Of a stretch of 11,830 nucleotides of DNA, positions 7,344 through 11,830 are shown one piece after another. Position 1 is the first letter of the stretch. Each line of letters begins with the position of its first letter. A program made the position numbers and the translations under genes. The notes beneath the pieces are model-generated. The model searched no databases and was not told the DNA's origin. It worked only from the letters and a program-made list of their open reading frames with translations. The stretch comes from Ruminococcus flavefaciens. Lineage in GTDB: Bacteria > Bacillota > Clostridia > Oscillospirales > Ruminococcaceae. The stretch spans positions 1-11,830 of the forward strand of contig CADBQF010000074.1 of NCBI GenBank assembly GCA_902796705.1. The letters run 5' to 3'.

Positions 7344-9421
7344 TTTTTCAGCTCTCTTTCATATCCGCAGCCTTCGTTCTCACAAACGAGCCTGCCTGAT
7401 TTTCCGCCCTTGATGAAGAGCGTTTTTCCGCACTGAGGACATACCTCATTTGACGGAACGTTCCATGTCATGAAATTGCACTCCGGATAACCCTCACAGC
7501 CGTAGAAGCTTCTGCCTTTCTTCGACTTTTTGAGGAGCATCTTCTTTCCGCATCTCGGACAAGTACCGTCTGCTTCGGTGACTATCTTCTTTGTATTGCG
7601 GCAGTCCGGGAATCCGGGGCAGGCAAGGAATTTTCCGTACTTGCTGTACTTTATGACCATTTTCTTGCCGCAAAGTTCGCAGACGACATCTGTTTCCTCA
7701 TCGGGAACTTTAACACGCTTGCCCTCCATAGCTTCTTCGGCTTTTTTGAGCGTTTTCGAGAAATCATCATAGAATTCATGGAGCGTGCTTACCCAGTCCT
7801 TGTTGCCGTGTTCCACTTCATCGAGATTATTCTCCATTTCGGCAGTGAACTTGGCATCGACTATCTTCTTGAAGTGATCCTTCATGAGTTCTGTTATGAC
7901 CTCACCGAGATTTGTCGGTTTGAGTGCCTTTCCCTCATGCTCGACATACTGTCTTGAAGTTATAGTCGTTATAGTAGGAGCGTAGGTACTCGGTCTTCCT
8001 ATCCCGTTCTCTTCAAGAGCCTTGATGAGCGATGCCTCTGTGTATCTCGGAGGCGGCTGGGTGAAATGCTGATTTCCTGCGATAGACTTTAGTTTGAGCT
8101 TGTCATTTTCCTTTAGCGGAGGGAGTTCCTTTTTGTTCTCCTCTGCATTGTCGGCTGATTCAACATAAAGAACTGTAAAGCCGTCGAACTTTACAGAATA
8201 TCCCGACGCACGGAAGATACAGCCTGCTGCTTCGATATCTGCCGAAACAGTATCAAGAAGAGCATTTGCCATCTGGCTGGCTATGAATCTCTCCCATATA
8301 AGTTTATAGAGTTTGTACTGATCGTTCGTAAGGCTCGATTTTACTCTTGCCGGAGCGAGTTCAGGCGTTGAAGGACGTATCGCTTCATGAGCGTCCTGTG
8401 CGTTGTTCTTGGATTTGTAAGTTCTCGGCTCAGGCGGAAGATAATTCTTTCCGTACTCATTTTCGATATAGTCTGCGGCGGCTTTCTTCGCCTCGTCAGA
8501 AATACGAAGGCTGTCCGTTCTCATATAAGTGATAAGACCGACAGCACCGATACCCTCGATATCGACACCTTCGTAAAGCTCCTGAGCGGCTTTCATGGTT
8601 CTCTTAGCACTGAATCCGAGCTTTCGTGAAGCTTCCTGCTGCATCGTAGATGTGATGAACGGCGGAGCAGGCTGTTTCTTGGTGACACGCTTCTTGACCG
8701 ACTTGACAGTATACTCTGCCCCTTCAAGCCTTGCAAGGATATTGTCCGCATCTGTCTGGTTCGGTATCTCAAGCTTCTTTCCGTCTACTGACAGAAGTGA
8801 AGCATCGAAAACTTTTCTCGAACCGGGTGCGGTGAATTTTGCATCTATCGACCAGTATTCCTTTGGGACGAACTTCCTTATCTCGTTCTCTCTGTCAACG
8901 ACAAGACGGACTGCAACAGACTGTACTCTGCCGGCAGAAAGGCCTCTCTTGACTTTTTTCCAGAGAAACGGGCTGAGTTCGTAACCAACAAGGCGGTCGA
9001 GTATCCTTCGTGCCTGCTGAGCATTCACAAGGTCGATATCTATCCTGTGCGGATTGCTCATTCCGTTCTGAACGCCCGTCTTCGTTATCTCATTGAAAGC
9101 GACACGGTTATTTGCCGTCATATCGAGTTTGAGCATCTGTGCTATATGCCATGATATAGCTTCTCCCTCACGGTCAGGGTCGGTCGCAAGATAGATCTTG
9201 TCGCATTTTTTGGCACGTTTTTTAAGATCCTTGATGACTTCTTCCTTGCCCTTCATATCGGTATACTGCGGAGCAAAGTCATTCTCCTTGTCCACGCCCA
9301 TCTTAGACTTAGGGAGATCACGGATATGTCCCATAGAAGCGACGACCTCATATCCGGGACCGAGATATTTCTGGATCGTTTTTGCCTTTGCAGGCGACTC
9401 AACTATTACTAAATCTGACAT
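7340..9421 (-). CDS. topA: DNA topoisomerase I (type IA)
   Basis: TopA relaxes negative supercoils by cutting one DNA strand through a 5'-phosphotyrosine link and passing the other strand. The 693-residue product has the Toprim domain at the N-terminus, with VESPAKAKTI (Glu8) and the metal-binding DPDREGEA at 81-88. The active-site tyrosine is Tyr299 in GLITYMRTDS. Other family blocks seen are NAQQARRILDRLVGY at 133-147 and LSAGRVQSVAVR at 161-172. The C-terminus holds three four-cysteine zinc ribbons (Cys581/584/601/607, 621/624/642/648, 661/664/680/685), which in this family help bind single-stranded DNA and sometimes RNA polymerase. The length and three-zinc architecture are normal for Firmicutes. 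The ATG at 9421 has AAGGGG 7 bases upstream and lies 14 bases after the dprA stop; the 3' end shares ATGA with trmFO. Confidence 0.98.
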   Translation of the reverse strand: MSDLVIVESPAKAKTIQKYLGPGYEVVASMGHIRDLPKSKMGVDKENDFAPQYTDMKGKEEVIKDLKKRAKKCDKIYLATDPDREGEAISWHIAQMLKLDMTANNRVAFNEITKTGVQNGMSNPHRIDIDLVNAQQARRILDRLVGYELSPFLWKKVKRGLSAGRVQSVAVRLVVDRENEIRKFVPKEYWSIDAKFTAPGSRKVFDASLLSVDGKKLEIPNQTDADNILARLEGAEYTVKSVKKRVTKKQPAPPFITSTMQQEASRKLGFSAKRTMKAAQELYEGVDIEGIGAVGLITYMRTDSLRISDEAKKAAADYIENEYGKNYLPPEPRTYKSKNNAQDAHEAIRPSTPELAPARVKSSLTNDQYKLYKLIWERFIASQMANALLDTVSADIEAAGCIFRASGYSVKFDGFTVLYVESADNAEENKKELPPLKENDKLKLKSIAGNQHFTQPPPRYTEASLIKALEENGIGRPSTYAPTITTITSRQYVEHEGKALKPTNLGEVITELMKDHFKKIVDAKFTAEMENNLDEVEHGNKDWVSTLHEFYDDFSKTLKKAEEAMEGKRVKVPDEETDVVCELCGKKMVIKYSKYGKFLACPGFPDCRNTKKIVTEADGTCPRCGKKMLLKKSKKGRSFYGCEGYPECNFMTWNVPSNEVCPQCGKTLFIKGGKSGRLVCENEGCGYERELKK

Positions 9422-9428
9422 TCTTCTA

Positions 9429-9434
9429 CCCCTT
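9429..9434 (-). promoter_or_regulatory. topA ribosome binding site
   Basis: AAGGGG on the minus strand lies 7 bases before the ATG at 9421, in the 14-base gap between the dprA stop and topA. It is the clearest independent initiation site in the upper part of the cluster and fixes the topA start. Confidence 0.75.
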
Positions 9435-9435
9435 A

Positions 9436-10656
9436 TCAGCGGATCTTATAAAATTTACCCGGAAGCTGTGTGATGATGCCTGTCAGTTCCATTTCGGTAA
9501 GATCAGTCATGACAGCTTCCGCATCTGTTGCGAGGTGCAGAGCGATATCGTCTATCCTCATCGCACCTTTTTTCAGTATATTGTATATTTCTCTCTGCGT
9601 CTGAGATATATCTTCATCAGTGAGGTCAGCAGGAGCCTGCTGTACTTCCGGGATATCTTCAGCGGCAGGCGGTTCTGCGGAAGGAGTTTCTTCCTTTTCC
9701 TCCGGTATCTCCGGCTTATCCGGGATATCGTCCTCCGGAGCATCGGGAACACTGAGCGGCCGGTGTTCGCTTTCGATCAGATCGAGCGAGGAGAAACAGT
9801 CGATAACATCGTCCGACGATAAAAGAGGTATCGCACCGTCACGCAGCAGACCGACATTTCCCGAATACCTTTCCGCATATATATCAGCTGGTGGAAGGCA
9901 AAGCACATCCCTGCCGTATTCAGCAGCAAGTCCCGCTGTGATGAGCGAACCGCTCTTTGATGATGCTTCAAATACCATAGTCACATCACCGAGTGCAGCG
10001 AGTATCCTGTTACGCTTCGGGAAGTTGTAGCCTTTCGGTTCTGTTCCCGGCGGATATTCGGAAAGGAAGCCTCCGCCTGATTGTATTATCCTGTCCCTGT
10101 ACCTGAAATTCTCCTTAGGGTAATCGTGATCGACTCCGCAGCCAAGCACGCACACAGTCGGTCTGCCATGTCCGGCAGCAGCCATATGAGCTGTGATATC
10201 AGTGCCTACAGCGAATCCGCTTATTATCACTGTTCCTTTTTCGGAAAGTTCCGTACATACCCTGCTGCATACTCCGAGCGAGTAATCAGATGCTTTTCTC
10301 GCACCTACAGCCACCGCCGTCCTGTTTCCGGAAAGCGATGCGATACTTCCACGATAGTAAAGCACACAGGGCGGATCGAACAGATCCCTCAGTTTTGCCG
10401 GATATTCCTCGTCATAGATATTTATTACGCTGACACCGAGCCTTTCGCATACGCCGAGCACGGCTTCCGCCTTTGAAAGAGGTGTCGATGTGACGGCTTT
10501 CTTCTGCTTATCGGTAAGTCTGAAAATACTGCTCCCGGACGTGAGGTCTTCATAGGCACTCACAGGCGAATCATAAAAAGCCATGACTTCCCATATATTC
10601 GTACTTCCCGCACCAAAGACCATTGTAAGCCATATCCAGTATTTATTCAGTTTCAC
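9436..10656 (-). CDS. dprA: DNA-processing protein DprA (Smf family), long-linker form
   Basis: DprA binds incoming single-stranded DNA and loads RecA during natural transformation; many bacteria not known to be competent also keep it. The 406-residue product has three parts: an N-terminal helical region (about 1-75); a Rossmann-like DprA domain (about 78-290) with VGARKASDY at 117-125, FPKRNRILAAL at 212-222 and SKSGSLITAGLAAEYGRDV at 233-251; and a C-terminal winged-helix domain (about 345-406). The usual SGLARGID motif reads SGFAVGTD here (146-153), losing the Arg and the Ile, and the following Ala-His is kept. Between the last two parts is a linker of about 49 residues rich in Glu, Asp and Pro, which accounts for the protein being longer than the usual 300-380. 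Translation starts at GTG (10656), with AGGTGA 6 bases upstream. Its neighbours, the methyltransferase upstream and topA downstream, fit a known Firmicutes arrangement. The family is certain; a role in transformation is not shown. Confidence 0.95.
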   Translation of the reverse strand: MKLNKYWIWLTMVFGAGSTNIWEVMAFYDSPVSAYEDLTSGSSIFRLTDKQKKAVTSTPLSKAEAVLGVCERLGVSVINIYDEEYPAKLRDLFDPPCVLYYRGSIASLSGNRTAVAVGARKASDYSLGVCSRVCTELSEKGTVIISGFAVGTDITAHMAAAGHGRPTVCVLGCGVDHDYPKENFRYRDRIIQSGGGFLSEYPPGTEPKGYNFPKRNRILAALGDVTMVFEASSKSGSLITAGLAAEYGRDVLCLPPADIYAERYSGNVGLLRDGAIPLLSSDDVIDCFSSLDLIESEHRPLSVPDAPEDDIPDKPEIPEEKEETPSAEPPAAEDIPEVQQAPADLTDEDISQTQREIYNILKKGAMRIDDIALHLATDAEAVMTDLTEMELTGIITQLPGKFYKIR

Positions 10657-10672
10657 AGAGACTCACCTCTCT
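10657..10672 (-). promoter_or_regulatory. dprA ribosome binding site inside a small hairpin
   Basis: The minus strand reads AGAGAGGTGAGTCTCT just before the GTG start of dprA. AGGTGA (10668-10663) is the ribosome site, 6 bases from the GTG, and it also contains the TGA stop of the methyltransferase. AGAGA and TCTCT can pair as a 5-base-pair stem around a GGTGAG loop. Ribosomes finishing the upstream gene would open this stem, so it may help couple the two genes; the stem is short and could be chance. Confidence 0.5.
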
Positions 10673-11457
10673 TTTTTAAGTTCCCACATCAGTATTCCGG
10701 CAGCCATAGCCGCATTGAGTGAATTGATATTCCCGTGCATCGGGATAATGACCTTCCTCGTACATCTTGAAGCGATATCAGCAGGAAGACCGTTTCCCTC
10801 GTTTCCGATAAAAACAGCCTGGCTCCCGTCAAATCCGCACTTAACGACATTCACTGCATCTTTGTCGATAACTGCTGCCGAGGAGGTGACTCCTGCTCTT
10901 TCCAGAGCAGAAAAAAGCTTTTCGGTATCGTTCTCGATATAGATATCAGCTCTGAAGACAGAACCCATAGTAGAACGTATGACCTTCGGGCTGTATATAT
11001 CGCAGCTTCCTGAAAGGATCACCGCATCGAGTCCGAGTGCGTCGGCTGTACGGATTATCATGCCGACATTTCCCGGATCCTGCAAGCCGAAGAGTACGAC
11101 GTACTTTCCGTTCTCCTTCATCGCAGATGAAAGCTCTTTCTGCACCGGTATCCTGCATATTGCAAATACACCCTGAGTCGTTCCGGTAGAAGCGATCCTG
11201 TTTCCAAGTTCATTTGAAATAACAATTGTCTTTGCATCTCTCAAATCAGCCTGAAAAAGCTCATCTCCGAACTTATCATAAGCCTGCTTTGTGAGTATCA
11301 CATGAGTAAGACCGCTCTGCTCGCTGAGTGCGTCCTGAGTTATCCTCAGTCCCTCTAACACGAATAAGCCGTACTGAAGTCTTTCCTTTTTTGAGGAAGC
11401 GAGCTTCTGATACAGCTTGATAACAGGATTATCTTTAGATGTTATGATATTTTCCAA
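10663..11457 (-). CDS. TrmH/SpoU-family RNA 2'-O-methyltransferase
   Basis: This is a SPOUT-class enzyme that moves a methyl group from S-adenosylmethionine to a ribose 2'-OH in rRNA or tRNA; the exact nucleotide cannot be read from sequence. From the chosen start it has 264 residues. A substrate-binding N-terminal domain covers about 30-105 (with LEGLR and TQGVFAI). The trefoil-knot domain shows the three SpoU motifs: LQDPGNVGMIIRTADALG at 125-142 (Asn130, Arg136), FIGNEGNGLP at 216-225, and IPMHGNINSLNAAMAAGIL at 238-256. The start is uncertain. TTG at 11457 gives an N-terminus of ENIITSKDNPVIK, matching relatives that begin near IITSKDNP, and has GAGGTG 9 bases upstream. GTG at 11469 and ATG at 11505 are in frame but add unconserved residues. 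It lies just after rplT, a common place for such a gene in Clostridia, and ends 6 bases before dprA. Confidence 0.93.
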   Translation of the reverse strand: MENIITSKDNPVIKLYQKLASSKKERLQYGLFVLEGLRITQDALSEQSGLTHVILTKQAYDKFGDELFQADLRDAKTIVISNELGNRIASTGTTQGVFAICRIPVQKELSSAMKENGKYVVLFGLQDPGNVGMIIRTADALGLDAVILSGSCDIYSPKVIRSTMGSVFRADIYIENDTEKLFSALERAGVTSSAAVIDKDAVNVVKCGFDGSQAVFIGNEGNGLPADIASRCTRKVIIPMHGNINSLNAAMAAGILMWELKKER

Positions 11458-11528
11458 TAGGACGGACACCTCGCTGACTGTAGTAAGGCAGGAGTGCAGG
11501 AGCATTTTCCCGCACTGTATGCCTTTAC
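11458..11528 (-). other. Leader between rplT terminator and methyltransferase gene
   Basis: About 70 bases separate the terminator from the TTG start of the methyltransferase. On the minus strand a TTGTAA resembling a -35 box sits at the terminator's edge, but 17 bases further on there is only AAATGC, a poor -10. The 7-mer CTCCTGC occurs twice, one base apart, with no obvious role. The region is short enough that it may hold the promoter for the eight-gene cluster, but none can be called with confidence. Confidence 0.4.
11467..11472 (-). promoter_or_regulatory. Ribosome binding site supporting a TTG start of the methyltransferase
   Basis: GAGGTG lies 9 bases before the TTG at 11457 on the minus strand. 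The GTG inside it (11469) is itself a possible in-frame start but has no ribosome site at proper spacing. The TTG therefore looks like the better start, in agreement with where homologous proteins usually begin. Confidence 0.55.
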
Positions 11529-11568
11529 AAGAAAACACGCTCTTATAATATTAATAAGGAGCGTGTTT
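11529..11568 (-). terminator. Intrinsic terminator after rplT
   Basis: Read on the minus strand, a hairpin begins 9 bases after the L20 stop. The left arm AAACACGCTC plus TTAT pairs with ATAA plus GAGCGTGTTT, giving about 14 base pairs with a single bulged C and a 7-base AT loop. It is followed by TTTTCTTG, a short and interrupted T-run. This should end most transcription of the ribosomal protein operon. On the plus strand the same hairpin is followed by GGATTCGG rather than a T-run, so it is not expected to work in that direction. Some read-through into the methyltransferase gene is likely, since no strong promoter is seen after it. Confidence 0.85.
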
Positions 11569-11577
11569 GGATTCGGA

Positions 11578-11830
11578 TTAAAGAGCAGCCTTTGCCTTCT
11601 CAACGATAGCTGTGAAACCAGCAGCATCATTGATAGCGATCTCGGAGAGCATCTTTCTGTTGAGAGTGATGCCAGCCTTCTTGCAGCCGTTCATGAATGT
11701 TGAGTAGTTCATGCCGTTGATCTTAGCAGCAGCAGAAATTCTTGTGATCCAGAGCTGTCTGAACTGTCTCTTCTTCTGCTTTCTTCCGATGTATGCGTAG
11801 TTGCCGGACTTCATTACGGCCTGCTTAGCC
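11578..11830 (-). CDS. rplT: 50S ribosomal protein L20 (N-terminus beyond window)
   Basis: L20 is a primary 23S rRNA-binding protein needed early in 50S subunit assembly; it is usually encoded as infC-rpmI-rplT. The last 83 residues are visible, ending at TAA (11580-11578); the family is about 117-119 long, so roughly 35 residues lie off the right edge. Recognisable stretches are [53 protein letters not shown] and the terminal VEKAKAAL. Codon choice differs from the other genes: all five arginines in the last 78 residues are AGA, isoleucine is ATC or ATT and never ATA, and alanine is mostly GCT, as expected for a very highly expressed gene. An intrinsic terminator follows within 10-15 bases. 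Confidence 0.97.
   Translation of the reverse strand, partial: AKQAVMKSGNYAYIGRKQKKRQFRQLWITRISAAAKINGMNYSTFMNGCKKAGITLNRKMLSEIAINDAAGFTAIVEKAKAAL

Noticed and set aside
11467..11538. An N-terminal extension of the methyltransferase starting at the ATG at 11538 or 11505.
   Set aside because: The first lies inside the terminator hairpin, both add unconserved residues, and the TTG at 11457 has a properly spaced ribosome site.
11533..11568. The inverted repeat after rplT as a mobile-element end or attachment site.
   Set aside because: It has the position, stem, loop and trailing T-run of an intrinsic terminator, and no transposase, integrase or target duplication is nearby.
1..11830. A hidden defence system, retron, CRISPR array, prophage piece or other novel multi-gene system.
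   Set aside because: Every gene is a recognisable core family, the coding density leaves no space for arrays or structured RNAs, and I saw no spaced direct repeats or reverse transcriptase, nuclease or integrase motifs beyond ribonuclease III, DprA and topoisomerase I.

Overview
This looks like an ordinary stretch of core chromosome from a Gram-positive bacterium of the class Clostridia. The order rnc, radical SAM gene, smc and the adjacent dprA-topA-trmFO set are both Firmicutes patterns. Protein wording and the frequent use of ATA for isoleucine suggest a Ruminococcus-like member of the Oscillospiraceae. That taxonomic call is an inference made by eye and no database was consulted.

All nine genes lie on the minus strand, so transcription runs from right to left. 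At the right edge is the C-terminal part of ribosomal protein L20 (rplT), followed by a good intrinsic terminator. The rest is a compact cluster of eight genes: a TrmH/SpoU-family RNA 2'-O-methyltransferase, dprA, topA, trmFO, plsX, rnc, an Elp3-like radical SAM protein, and smc. The smc gene runs off the left edge in the middle of its Walker B region. Gene junctions are 14 bases or less, and several overlap (ATGA overlaps at topA/trmFO and plsX/rnc, 17 bases at trmFO/plsX, 14 bases at rnc/radical SAM). The eight genes are therefore probably one transcription unit with translational coupling. The only intergenic stretch of note is about 120 bases between rplT and the methyltransferase.

The cluster mixes core functions. 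It covers RNA modification and processing (methyltransferase, trmFO, rnc, possibly the radical SAM enzyme), DNA handling (dprA for incoming single-stranded DNA, topA for relaxing negative supercoils, smc for chromosome organisation), and the first step of phospholipid synthesis (plsX). All reading frames are intact. I saw no mobile element, CRISPR array, tRNA, riboswitch or defence system, and no undescribed multi-gene system. The points worth a second look are modest: the radical SAM protein of unsettled substrate, a DprA with a long acidic proline-rich linker and altered motif residues, the absence of acpP between plsX and rnc, and several start-site and junction details.
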